Part shown: positions 48,405 through 58,750 of the stretch, in pieces
Layout: each line of letters starts with the position of its first letter
Position numbering within the stretch: position 1 is the stretch's first letter
Source: Cherax quadricarinatus
Taxonomy: Eukaryota > Arthropoda > Malacostraca > Decapoda > Parastacidae
NCBI RefSeq assembly: GCF_038502225.1
Contig: NC_091303.1
Span: forward strand, 30,704,306 to 30,768,305
Length of the DNA: 64,000 nt
Direction of reading: 5' to 3'
Made by a program: the position numbers and the translations under genes
Notes under the pieces: generated by a model
Seen by the model: the letters and a program-made list of their open reading frames with translations, nothing else
The model's database searches: none
Told to the model about the DNA's origin: nothing

Positions 48405-49259
48405 TTATACTCTAGATAAAGAGTCTGCCAACATATTTTCTTTGCCGGCAATATATTTAATGGAAATATTATAGGGCTGCAGCCTTAGCGTCCAGCGCAT
48501 AAGCCTTGTGTTGTGGTTCTTCATGGCTTGGAGATATACTAGAGGATTATGACCACCTGCGATGTCTGGCCCACAAACATCGAAATGCTCCAAAGCCAGT
48601 ACCAGCAGGAGGGCTTCTTTTTCAATGGTAGAGTAAGCCCTCTGATGTGGCTGGAACTTGGCTGAAAAGTATGCTACAGGCTGAAACTCCTTGTTCCCGA
48701 TTTGTAATAGTACTGCCCCAACCCCTGACTCACAAGCATCAACCTGTAATAAAAAAGGTTCGGAGAAGTCTGGAGACAAGAGAATGGGTGCAGTACACAA
48801 TAATCTTTTTGCTTTATTAAAAGCAGTGTTACAGTCTGACGTCCAATTAAAGGGAACTTTGTGACTGGTAAGAGAGGTAAGAGAGGCTACAATATCTGAG
48901 AAATTCTTACAGAATCTTCTGTAAAATCCTATCATGCCTAGGAAACGTTGAAGAGATTTCCTATCATGAGGAACTGGATAATCTTTAATAGCAAGAACTT
49001 TAGCAAGTTTAGGTGCAACTTTACCACTACCTACTTCATGGCCTAGAAAAGTGACAGTGGCCTGGCCAAAGGATGATTTAGATAAATTAACTGTTAAATG
49101 GGAACTCTTAAAGGTCTCAAAAAGAGCCTTAAGTCTAAGTAGGTGTTGATCCCAAGTATCAGACACCACAACAATATCATCTAGGTACGCTGCCGTGCCT
49201 TCAAGTCCTTTAATAGCCTGATGGATAAGTTTCTGGAATGATGAGGGGGAATTTTTCAT
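48405..49259 (-). pseudogene. Gmr1-like RT C-terminal half and RNase H
   Basis: The frame opens near MKNSPSSFQKLIHQ, has the catalytic YLDD box (GTAAYLDDIVVVSD), the LQRFLGMIGFYRRFCKNF thumb motif, an RNase H start (LQVDACESGVGAVLLQ) and ends IKYIAGKENMLADSLSRV, the usual C-terminus of Ty3-type RNase H. It is open for 284 codons to its stop at 48405, followed by about 310 bp of non-coding sequence and the 3' LTR. It is joined to the upstream frame by a frameshift near 49260, where the shared sequence is read in two phases. Catalytic residues are preserved, so the damage looks recent. Confidence 0.95.
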
Positions 49260-50958
49260 TCCGAAGGGGGTAACTGTATTGATAATGACCTCCTGGAATT
49301 ACGAAGGCAGAGATTTCCTTCTCCTTATCTATCAAAGGTACCTGATAGTAGCCTTTAAGGAGATCTAACTTAGACACAAAAGTAGCCTTACCCACAAAGT
49401 CAATTACGTCATCCAGACGAGGAAGAGGGTAAGCATCTGTAATTGTGACCTCGTTCACTTTACGGTAGTCTGTACACATACGAAACCCTCCATCAGCCTT
49501 CTTCACAAGGATGCACGGTGAAGCCCATGGACTAGATGACTCCTCCACTAAACCATGCTTCAACAAAAATTCTACTTCCTGCTGAAGTAGCCTTTGCTTT
49601 TCAGGATTAGCTCTGTAGGGGGAGAGTTTAATTGGTTTAGAGTTTCCCACATCTACATCATGATAACCTAACGTACATTTTTTCGGCACATCCGAAAAAA
49701 TATTAGGATATGACTGTAGAAGCTCCGTTAAATTTGTTGCTTGCATTTCAGATAATCCCTCCATTAAAGGGCTAGGATCCTTGAGGACAGAATTTGAAAG
49801 TTTAATATTAATTTCAGAGATAGAGTGCAAAGAGTCAGAGTCGTCCTCAGAGGTAGAGGACAGAGTAATTACTGGGACTTTATCTGGTGTATGGAAGTAC
49901 TTTAATTGATTAATGTGGTAAGTTTTAGTTTTTGAGGTCTTATCAATGGGAGCTACCACATAATTTACATCAGATAATCTACTTACAATCTGCATAGGTC
50001 CCGTAAATCTAGCTTTCAAGGTGTGGCCAGGTATAGGTTCCTGCACCAACACCTTGTCTCCTGGATGGAAGGAGCGGAATTGTGCACTTCTGTCATACCT
50101 CTGTTTCATCTTACTTTGAGCTGTCTTTAGGTTAGCCTTGGCTAACTGACGTGCCATCTGCAACCTTGAAGGCGGGTTGTAGAGTGTTGAGCTAACGTCT
50201 TCTCCCATCCATCCTTCTTTGAGCACTCGAAGAGGACCTCGTACATTGTGCCCAAAGATCAGCTCAAACGGACTATACCCTGTAGACTCTTGCACCGTCT
50301 CTCGTACTGAGAACAGCAACAAAGGTAGTGATTCATCCCAGTCTGTAGGAAAGTGCATGCAAAAAGTTCTCATCATTGTTTTTAATGTCTGATGGAATCT
50401 TTCCAAGGCGCCTTGGGACTGAGGATGATAGGCAGTGGATAAGTTGTGGATTATCCCTAACCTAGTTAATACTTCCCTAAATGCTTTGGCAGTAAAGTTA
50501 GTACCTTGATCACTTTGAATAGTTTTAGGAATGCCAAAACAAGAAATGAATTTTGTTAAAGCTTTGAGAATAGCTTTAGTATTAATACTACGCATGGGAA
50601 TTGCTTCAGGGTATCTGGTTACTTTATCCATAATCTTAAATAAATACTGATTTCCAGATTTTGACCTAGGTAGTGGACCTACACAATCTATAATTAAATC
50701 TGCAAAAGGTTCTCCATCAGCAGGTATAGGTTGGAGAGGTGCAGGTTTAATGGAATGTCCAGGTTTCCCAACTTGCTGACATTCTCGGCAACACCTAATA
50801 TGATTCTTCCCATCTTTCTTTAATTTTGGCCAATAAAATTCTTTTGTGATTCTAAACAAGGTTTTTGTAATTCCTAAGTGACCTCCTAATGACGTATTAT
50901 GAGCTATATTTAATATTTGAGGTCTATACTTTGTTGGAACTACTAACCTGTTAAACAA
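49210..50958 (-). CDS. Gmr1-like integrase fused to RT N-terminal half
   Basis: A single 582-codon frame carries, in order: an HHCC zinc finger (HNTSLGGHLGITK to CRECQQVGK, about residues 18-65), the DDE integrase core (LIIDCVGPLP, IQSDQGTNF, YHPQSQGALERFHQ), a basic HPGDKVLVQE segment and a GPY/F-like module (ARFTGPMQIVSRL). A linker and then the RT fingers follow (HGLVEESSSPWASPCILVKK, GFRMCTDYRKVNE) with palm segment SKLDLLKGYYQVPL. There is no stop between INT and RT, so the order is native and not a rearrangement. At its 5' side a frameshift in a duplicated GGGCCGG stretch (about 50950) separates it from protease; at its 3' end a one-base shift near 49260 separates it from the YLDD part. 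Confidence 0.93.
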   Translation of the reverse strand: MFNRLVVPTKYRPQILNIAHNTSLGGHLGITKTLFRITKEFYWPKLKKDGKNHIRCCRECQQVGKPGHSIKPAPLQPIPADGEPFADLIIDCVGPLPRSKSGNQYLFKIMDKVTRYPEAIPMRSINTKAILKALTKFISCFGIPKTIQSDQGTNFTAKAFREVLTRLGIIHNLSTAYHPQSQGALERFHQTLKTMMRTFCMHFPTDWDESLPLLLFSVRETVQESTGYSPFELIFGHNVRGPLRVLKEGWMGEDVSSTLYNPPSRLQMARQLAKANLKTAQSKMKQRYDRSAQFRSFHPGDKVLVQEPIPGHTLKARFTGPMQIVSRLSDVNYVVAPIDKTSKTKTYHINQLKYFHTPDKVPVITLSSTSEDDSDSLHSISEINIKLSNSVLKDPSPLMEGLSEMQATNLTELLQSYPNIFSDVPKKCTLGYHDVDVGNSKPIKLSPYRANPEKQRLLQQEVEFLLKHGLVEESSSPWASPCILVKKADGGFRMCTDYRKVNEVTITDAYPLPRLDDVIDFVGKATFVSKLDLLKGYYQVPLIDKEKEISAFVIPGGHYQYSYPLRNEKFPLIIPETYPSGY

Positions 50959-51645
50959 TTGCCGGCCCTCCGGCCCTCTATCACCTTACCAGTCTCAGTG
51001 CAGATCAAATAATTGTTTTTAACTTCATACTTGACCGGATGACCCAAAGAGGATTTACCCATGGCTGCCTGAAAAGCGAATTTTAAAGAAGGGTCCTTTC
51101 GTTGTTCCTCCCGGAAGGACAGTCCCTCGGGCATGGAAACAGAGACATCTGGCAATCCTGCAACCTGGGAATAGGAAGGCTTGATCGGGGTCTGTTCACT
51201 TGATTTACGAGGCTCCGGCCGGTGTGCCTCATAAAACAACGTGGCTATTCCGAGATCGGAGTCGTCCAAGGATAGGTCAACATTCTCTCCAGACAACCCT
51301 TGGGATGTTGCCCGAGTTATGGCCAACACCGGAGAAGAATTAATCATTATAGGTTCAGGACACGAATTAACAGTAGTAATGTTATTACCCAGTAATAACA
51401 TGGCATCTTTCATGGGGAATCCTTTTGAGACACCTACAGTCAAGTACCCAGTGTAATATTTGCACTGTACATAAATTTTATGCAAAGGAACAGAATATAT
51501 AGTTCCTCCAAATGCTTCCAATAAAACAGAGGAATTCAAAGAAGTATTCTCTGAAAGGGGTAATATTCCTTCTCTGACAAGTGAGCAATATGCTCCAGTA
51601 TCTCTAAAGGTCTTTACTTCAGTTGTTTCAGTTTTCCTGAAGGGA
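50943..51645 (-). CDS. Gmr1-like protease region
   Basis: Hand translation from about 51640 gives TFRDTGAYCSLVREGILPL, a clear retropepsin DTG active site, continuing into the frame at 50943-51539 (SVLLEAFGGTIYSVPL, KDAMLLLGNNITTV). The enzyme would cleave the gag-pol polyprotein. The long tail after it (EQTPIKPSYSQVAGLPD) leads to the integrase. The frame opens only 12 bases before the gag stop at 51628, in a different phase, so translation must come from frameshifting or a mutated junction. It ends with a stop at 50943, eight codons past the frameshift into the integrase frame. Confidence 0.85.
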
Positions 51646-52982
51646 AATTAGACTCTTGCAATAATAAGGGGCCATACCTTTTTCTACTTCTCTAGGGAAC
51701 ATGTTACTAGGGATATTAGAGATTTTCCCAATGGGTTGGGGTTTATGGGGGCAGTTGGGACGGATGTGACCTACTTTGTTGCAGAGGAAGCAGACGACAG
51801 GCTTGCCCTTTACTCCCTGCTGACGTTGCAAATGGTGTCATTCTGGCTGGTGTCTCTTTGGATACTGTTGTCGAGATGCACCATGAGTAGTTTGCCTCTC
51901 CGCAGGTGGACCATAGGTTGAGAAGCGTGGCTCACCAGGTGACTTAGTTGGCTGACGTAGACGTTCTCCGTCCGGCTGGCACTTCATTCTCCAAGGTTGA
52001 CGATCTCTGCTCATGCCAGGCTGTTGAAAAGAGAGACGGGACCGCTCGGACAAGGAGCGGTTAGTTTCGAAGGTATCAGCCAACCTGGCTGCCTCCAATG
52101 CAGTGGTTAAGTCACGATCCTGCAGAAAGACTCGAACCTCTGGTCCCACAGACTCCAGCAGGTTATCAATCAGAATAAGCTGCACCAGCTCCTCAAAGGT
52201 AGGGACACCACTTGCTTTATACCAGCTGGTAAAAGCTTTGGTTTGCTGTCTCACAAAGTCCATTAGGGATTGACCAAGCTGCCGCCTGCTTAGTTTAAAA
52301 ATTTTCTTGTATTTGGCTGGGATACATGTATAGGCTCCCACCACTGTGGTCTTCACTACTTGATAATCAGAAAATTCAGAGTCATTTAATACTGACGTAA
52401 ATTCCTGTGCCTTACCCAATAATGCTGTATGAACCAACGATGCCCAATGCTGTTCCGGCCACCTCAAGGCTCGAGCCTGATTTTCGACCTTTCGAAAAAT
52501 TGCTCTGGTTCGGCCTCATTGAAGCGGGGAACAAGCTGTACTGCTTTTTGTAAACTGAAATCGTTTACAGAATGCGAAAACTGCCTCCTTTCTCTTTCCC
52601 TATCAAATTCTTCCCTTGCAAATGCTCTCTGTTCCCTAGTTTGCTCAAGATTGATTTTTGCCAGCTCAAGTGCCAACGACGCTGATTCACCCTGAGACAA
52701 CCCAGCTGCACTATACTGACCATTTTGCTCCGTAGGTGTATCATCTTCCTCCTGCGAGAACATAGTAGTTTTTGCCCTAGCTCCCGTAGAGGGAGGAGTC
52801 TGATGTGCCATCTCTTCTATAAGTTTGTCAGCAATCAGTGAACGCAGTTGCGCAGCTGTGAGAGTGCGTTTGTATTTAATGCCAATGGAACGAGCAATTT
52901 GCCAACAACGCTGTAGGGACAATTTAGGTAGGTTATGCAAAGTATATGCCGACACCAGACGTCTGACTCGTCTAGGTGGCAT
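51628..52982 (-). pseudogene. Gmr1-like gag
   Basis: The capsid and nucleocapsid precursor lies in three pieces. 52464-52982 starts MPPRRVRRLVSAYTLHNLPK and has a charged helical middle (LAKINLEQTREQRAFAREEF). 51838-52467 follows after a frameshift near 52465, with a typical capsid-type segment (FTSWYKASGVPTFEELVQLI). 51628-51831 follows after an in-frame TGA near 51839 and carries a CCHC zinc knuckle (CFLCNKVGHIRPNC) for RNA packaging. Length of about 440 residues is normal for gag. Protein is not expected from this copy as sequenced. Confidence 0.85.
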
Positions 52983-53319
52983 AAGTTATTCGCTATGCAC
53001 AGTACGATTGCAGAATACGCATACAAGCAAAGCCGACTGCAAAATTCTCCACACCGAACAGGCTAGTAACAACTGACACGCAAAATTTGTAAAGCAATGC
53101 CAGACAGCTACACTGTTCTAGAAGATTGACCGTAGCGAAGCGAGCACACCGAACAAGCTAGCAGCGAGCTGTTGAACGATAACACAATAGCAAGGCTGAT
53201 CATAACAAAGCAACTGACACGCAAAATTTGTAAAGCAATGCCAGACAGCAAGCTGCACAATGTTCCTGCTACGAGCTTCACCCTAAGCTCAACCGTTTCT
53301 CTAAGTCCAGCTCCAGCTC

Positions 53320-53335
53320 TTGGACAGGCTACCCA
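53320..53335 (-). promoter_or_regulatory. Primer-binding-like site
   Basis: Directly inside the 5' LTR the minus strand reads TGGGTAGCCTGTCC. It begins with TGG, the complement of a tRNA CCA end, at zero distance from the LTR. The primer tRNA was not identified. Confidence 0.65.
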
Positions 53336-53761
53336 TATTACAACCCAGGATTCCAAATGGCCTGTTATCCAGGGTGTAATGGGAGCAAAATAAACACAAC
53401 AGAAAAAGTTTAGACTTATATTATCCTTCACCAATTTAGAACAGCAATATGTACACTATGTACAGTGATAAGTATAGCGCACTCCACGGTAAGCAAGGTA
53501 GAAATAGAAGCCACAAGATAGCAGACCGTGCTTCAACCAGCTCTAGAATGGGAATGACAAGGGCAGACAGGAGAGCGGTACCCACATAACCTCTGCGATT
53601 GCCAAAACCATCTTCTTATTGGCTAGAACCTGGTCACTAGTTTAACGACGGGGCCCCATCATCAACTCTTAGCAACCTGGTTCGCTGGTTGGGGAAGATA
53701 GCCTGTAAATGAGGGTGTGTACATGCGCCGAATAAAGGTTACGTACTCTTTGCATGCCACA
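53336..53761 (-). repeat. 5' LTR of the Gmr1-like element
   Basis: It is 426 bp, starting TGTGGCATGC on the minus strand and ending TTGTAATA. The plus-strand right edge is CTTTGCATGCCACA followed by the target duplication GAACC. Confidence 0.95.
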
Positions 53762-55042
53762 GAACCACAGTCATACAGTGTATGATCAAGTGAACCACAG
53801 TCATGCAGTGAATGATCAAGTGAGCCACAGTCATACAGTGAATGATCAAGTGAACCACATTCATACAATGTATGACCAAGTGAACCACAGTCATACAGTG
53901 TATGATCAAGTGAACCAGTCATACAATGTATGACCAAGTGAACGACAGTCATACAGTGTATGATCAAGTGAACCAAAGTCATACAGTGGATGATCAAGTG
54001 AACCACAGTCATACAATGTATGACCAAGTGAACCACAGTCATGCAGTGTATGATCAAGTGAACCACAGTCATACAGTGTATGATCAAGTGAACCACATTC
54101 ATGCAGTGTATGATCACGTGAACCACAGTCATACAGTGTATGATCAAGTGACCCACAGTCATACAGTTTATGATCAAGCAAACCACATTCATGCAGTGTA
54201 GGATCAAGTGAACCACAGTCATACAGTGTATGATCAAGTGAACCACGGTCATACAGTGGATGATCAAATGAACCACAGTCATACAGTGAATGATCAAGTG
54301 AACTACAGTCATGCAGTGTATGATCAAGTAAACTACAGTCATGCAGTGTATGATCAAGTGAACTACAGTCATACAGTGTATGATCAAGTGAACTACAGTC
54401 ATACAGTGTATGATCAAGTGAACTACAGTCATACAGTGTATGATCAAGTGAACCACGGTCATACAGTGTATGATCAAGTGAACTACAGTCATACAGTGTA
54501 TGATCAAATGAACTACAGTCATGCAGTGTATGATCAAGTGAACTACAGTCATACAGTGTATGATCAAGTGAACTACAGTCATGCAGTGTATGGTCAAGTG
54601 AACTACAGTCATACAGTGTATGATCAAGTGAACTACAGTCATACAGTGGATGATCAAGTGAACCACGGTCATACAGTGGATGATCAAATGAACCACAGTC
54701 ATACAGTGAATGATCAAGTGAACTACAGTTATACAGTGTATGATCAAGTCAACTACAGTCATACAGTGTATGATCAAGTGAACTACAGTCATACAGTGTA
54801 TGATAAAGTGAACTACAGTCATACAGTGGATGATCAAGTGAACCACAGTCATACGGTGTATGATCAATTGAACCACACATACCGTATATGATCAAGTGAA
54901 CCACAGTCATACAGTGGATGATCAAGTGAACCACAGTCATACAGTGTATGATCAAGTGAATCACAGTCATACATTGTATGATCAAGTGAACCACAGCCAT
55001 ACAGTGTATGATCAAGTGAACCACAGCCATACAGTGGATGAT
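53762..55042 (+). repeat. 30-bp minisatellite, middle block
   Basis: About 42 units, same repeat and orientation as 47010-47668 and continuous with it before insertion of the LTR element. A subset at 54300-54650 has GAACTACAG in place of GAACCACAG, so variants are locally amplified. Confidence 0.97.
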
Positions 55043-56320
55043 TGTTACAAAAAACGCGAGTCTAAAAGCTTAGAGATCTCCAGTGAATACTAGAAAGGAC
55101 TGCCCTTCTAGCATCCAGCCTGTTACTGGGTTTTCGTAACAATTAGTCAGTATCCTTATCCAATTATCCATTAGAATTCAGTATGATTCAATAGTGCTTC
55201 AGGATTACAACTGGTAGGCTACTATCTAGAGAAATTAAAATTAATAAATATATTAAGTCTAGAGGTATATCATCAAATTAAATTAAATCAATCACTTCAA
55301 GCAAATTAATAATAATCACTTCTCTCGTATACAATAATATTGTGCTGAAAGCACATATCACATTTATAATTCTTAAGTACCGTCTGGTACATTAACATTT
55401 AATAAGATATTACAAACATGTACAAGTAAGTTTGTGTGTATGTGTGTAAGTGCTCTAAGTAGTTCGCTATGTCTCACGACTCGACTAGACTTAAACAAGT
55501 GACTGACAGTCCTCACATTAACTAACTTCTTGACCAACTGGCAGTCAGAACAGTCTGCTTGAACAATAAAAAGAATGCTAAGCCCAATAGCAATATAACA
55601 AGCAACTGCGACACAATCAGGAACAAGGAGATAATATAACGACACTAAGTAGGGACCATCAGCAGATCCTCCACAAAAGTCACAAAACTCCCATACTACT
55701 GAATTTAAGTTCAGCATAAGAAAATCCCCGACTGTGATAATACACAGATACCAGTACAAGTTAGGTCAGAAGCTACAGATCAGGACCTGAGTTGCTCAGA
55801 GTGTCTTTGCGACACACAACCTCAGTACAACGTCGAAAATCACTAAGTCTATCCAAAGTTCTGTGAACAGTCTCCAGAACTAACAAGAATAATAATGAGA
55901 CAGAGACGATCTTCCAACAAGAGCCAATAAGGGAGATTTAGGCACTTGTCAGGAATACGTCCAACCACCAAGCGAGTCTAGACCAGACTGAATACTTCAG
56001 GCGAGGTGAGGACACCCCCCCCTCTCTCTATCACGTGATAGCTCCGTGGACAGCTGCAGCTCAGCAACAGAAGCCGGTAGAATAACGAGCAAAGAGCGAT
56101 AATTACAGTAGTTAGACAATCAAGACTTGAACTGAGCACATAATATAAGTGTTACATCCTACCTAACAACAGGTAACTAAGTCAAATAATAATATAAAGC
56201 AATATTATTTACGATTTAGCTATTATCGTAAATATAAGCAATATAAAATTATATGAAAAGGTAATATACATGTAATGTATATACATAATATACATTGCAA
56301 CCCATTCAGGGGTTGCAACA
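55043..56320 (-). mobile_element. LTR-like element (solo LTR) in the minisatellite
   Basis: A 1278-bp block interrupts the 30-bp array. On the minus strand it begins TGTTGCAACCCCTGAATGGG and ends TTTTTTGTAACA, so its ends form TGTTGC/GTAACA short inverted repeats as in an LTR. Its last 220 bp are shared with 30490-30722 in inverted orientation. No coding frame is recognised; the 128-codon frame at 55373-55759 has no motif. The flanks do not show a 5-bp duplication and about ten bases of the repeat unit are missing at the junction. Confidence 0.65.
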
Positions 56321-56508
56321 CACAGTCATACAGTGGATGATCACGTGGGCCACAATCACACAGTGGATGATCAAGTGGACCACACATACAATGGATTATC
56401 AAGTGGACGACAGTCATACAGTGGATGATGAAGGAGACCACTCATTCCGTGGATGATAAAGTGGACCACACTCATACAGTAATGATCAAGGGAACCACTA
56501 TCATACAG
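56321..56508 (+). repeat. 30-bp minisatellite, right block
   Basis: About six diverged units (CACAGTCATACAGTGGATGA) ending at an assembly gap. Confidence 0.92.
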
Positions 56509-56608
56509 NNNNNNNNNNNNNNNNNNNNNNNNNNNNNNNNNNNNNNNNNNNNNNNNNNNNNNNNNNNNNNNNNNNNNNNNNNNNNNNNNNNNNNNNNNNN
56601 NNNNNNNN
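56509..56608. other. Assembly gap (100 N)
   Basis: One hundred undetermined bases between the 30-bp minisatellite and a LINE tail. Confidence 1.
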
Positions 56609-56652
56609 CCCCTGCAACCACAATTAGGTGAGTACAATTAGGTGAGTACACA
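56609..56652 (+). mobile_element. LINE 3' tail fragment
   Basis: CCCCTGCAACCACAATTAGG followed by two GTGAGTACA copies 14 bp apart. It is the terminal part of the LINE family, cut by the gap on its left. Confidence 0.85.
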
Positions 56653-56689
56653 CTGTTCTCCTGCAATAAAAATATGGCCCACCACAAGA

Positions 56690-56941
56690 CAGCCTACTAC
56701 ACAGACAGCCTATCACACAGCCTACCACACAGCCTACCACACAGCCCAACACATAGCTTACCATACAGCCTACCACAACCTACAATAAAGCCTATCACCT
56801 AAACATAGCACATAACACAGCCTACCAAACAGTCCCCCACACAGCCTTCCAGACTGCCTACCAAGCAGACTACCAAACAGCCTACCACACAGCCTACCAC
56901 ACAGCCTTCTACAAAGCCTATGAAAGACTACCACAGCCTAC
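56690..56941 (+). repeat. 12-bp minisatellite, left block
   Basis: Diverged CAGCCTACCACA units (CAGCCTATCACA, CAGTCCCCCACA). The same array continues at 60840 beyond the LINE. Confidence 0.88.
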
Positions 56942-57029
56942 CACTCAGGGGACTGAAGTCGCAAAGAAGCCCCTTGAGGAATTGATATCAGGCCATCGGG
57001 ATATCTGAGAGACGATAAGGATAACAACC

Positions 57030-57400
57030 ATGGAGATACTTAAATTGGACCCAGAGATCTGGAGAAGCATGAAATGGGAAAAGGAGAGGGAGAGGCTGCT
57101 AATTATTCATGGGCTACATGAGGCAGAAGGGAGGACCTATGACGAAAGAAAGCAAGGAGAGGTAAAAGAGATTGAGAGCATCATCGCGATAACAGAAGAG
57201 GATGTGATCCAACTGACAAATTTTCAGAGACTTGGGCGGTACTCGAGAGAAAAGAACTGCTTAGTCAAACTGACATTCAAGACAGAAATGGTATGAAACA
57301 AGATCCTGCAAAGAAAACCACAATTAATGGATTCCCCAAAATACCAGCAAGTGTACCTCAACCATGACAGAGCACAAAAAGAACAGGAACAACTATGAGA
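57030..57400 (+). pseudogene. LINE ORF1-like region, second copy
   Basis: The frame 57030-57296 reads RLLIIHGLHEAEGRTYDERK and DVIQLTNFQRLGRYSREKNC, then VKLTFKTEMV before a stop; the next codons continue in frame with an NHDRAQKEQEQ segment. It matches 4010-4330 of the first copy. The pattern of a hydrophobic strand followed by a conserved basic end suggests an RNA-binding domain, but I do not assign a family. Confidence 0.6.
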
Positions 57401-57664
57401 GAAAGAAGACGCCAGAGGCAGGAATGGGAGATAGAGTAGGTACCAACGGACAGGGAAGCACAGCCTCTGAGGGAACAACAAATACAACAGAGCCACTCAA
57501 AGCATCCCCTCAACCTGTACCAACCCACACCAACCAAACACAATATCCAGAAACAAAACCACACCCACAGTCCCGTCCAGCACTAATACCACCAAAACAC
57601 CAGCCTACCATTATACCCAGCCCTGGTTATCACATCCTGAGCCTGCACCAACCTTTCCCACCCT

Positions 57665-58133
57665 GCTGAAGGTATGGAGTACCAACGCAGATGGAATAAC
57701 AAATAAGAGTGATGAGTGGCAGAAAAGAATCACGGAGGCATCCCTGGACATTATAACACTCACAGAGACAAAGCTCATAGGGGTGATAACAGATGTGATC
57801 TTCCCATGCAGATATCAGAACTTGAGGAAAGACAGAGGGAACAGAGGGAGAGGGGGAGTTGCAATGCTCATCAAAAACCAATGGAGTTTTAAGGAGATGG
57901 GAGGGCTAGTCAACGGTGAAACAGATGACTACACAGTAGAAACACCTCTAATCAGGGGTCCAAAAGTGATGATAGCAGTGATATACAACCAGCCACTGAA
58001 CAGCAGGAGACAAAAATACAATGAGAGGAACAGAATGATGGTGGCCACACTAGCCGAGGTGGCCAGAAGGACCCGTATAAGCAGGGCAAAGTTACTCATC
58101 ATGGGGGATTTCAACCCCAAAGGGAGAGACTAG
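57665..58133 (+). pseudogene. LINE apurinic-type endonuclease, second copy
   Basis: The best-preserved endonuclease of the family here: WSTNADGITNKSDEWQKRIT, then LDIITLTETKLIGVI with the catalytic glutamate, NRGRGGVAMLIKN, GPKVMIAVIYNQP and LLIMGDFNPKG. A stop follows GDFNPKGRD, so the terminal catalytic SDH-type motif is read only after breaks. The domain nicks target DNA to prime reverse transcription. Confidence 0.9.
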
Positions 58134-58750
58134 GAAAATCCTGAGCCACATGGGGGACTGGAGATCTGGAGAGCCAAGGTGCTGGAGGCGGTGTTGGAAA
58201 GCTTCATGCACCAACAAATTAGGGATACAACCAGAGAAAAAGAGAGGAGACGATGAACCAGCAAGGTTGAACCTCTTATTCAACTTGAACAGTTAAGACA
58301 GGGGAAACCACACACGAAAAGCCCCTCAGTGCTAGCGATCATGTGGTCCTGAGTTTCGAATATATAGTAGAGTTAACAATAAAGAGTGAAGCAGCACGAG
58401 AAGGATGGGAAAAACCAAACTACACACGCAATTTCTGATTGAGGTGCAGTGGGTAAATGTGCTAAAGGAAAAGACAGTAAATGAAATGATGGAACACGTG
58501 ACCACAAAGTGCAGGGAGGCAGTGGAGAAGTTCGTAGCAAAGGGCAAAAGAAACAAAGTGAAGACCAGACTGAAGTGTGGAGAGGCTAAAACCAAGTGTG
58601 CTACAGCATGGAATGAGTATAGAATGTAAAGGACTCGAGAGAACAGGGAGTTGAGCCAGAGACCCAGAAATGAATATGCATGGATAAGGAGAGATGCCCA
58701 GTGGCAATACAAGAATGACATAGCATCAAAAAGCCAAAGCTGACCCAAAG

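Larger units (their letters stand above)
47669..53761 (-). mobile_element. Gmr1-like LTR retrotransposon, integrase before RT
   Basis: The element is complete, with 426-bp LTRs at both ends, a GAACC target duplication (47664-47668 and 53762-53766), a TGGGTAGCC primer-binding-like site, gag with a CCHC knuckle, a DTG protease, integrase, RT and RNase H. The order on the minus strand is gag, PR, INT, RT, RH. INT and RT are Ty3-like in motif yet stand in the Ty1/copia order, which defines the Gmr1-like group. LTRs differ at about 12 of 426 positions, so insertion is fairly recent. Frameshifts near 52465, 50950 and 49260 and a stop near 51839 inactivate it. No envelope-like frame is present. It sits inside the 30-bp minisatellite. 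Confidence 0.92.

Noticed and set aside
55373..55759. 128-codon minus-strand hydrophobic frame
   Set aside because: It lies inside an LTR-like element and no retroelement or membrane-protein family motif was recognised.
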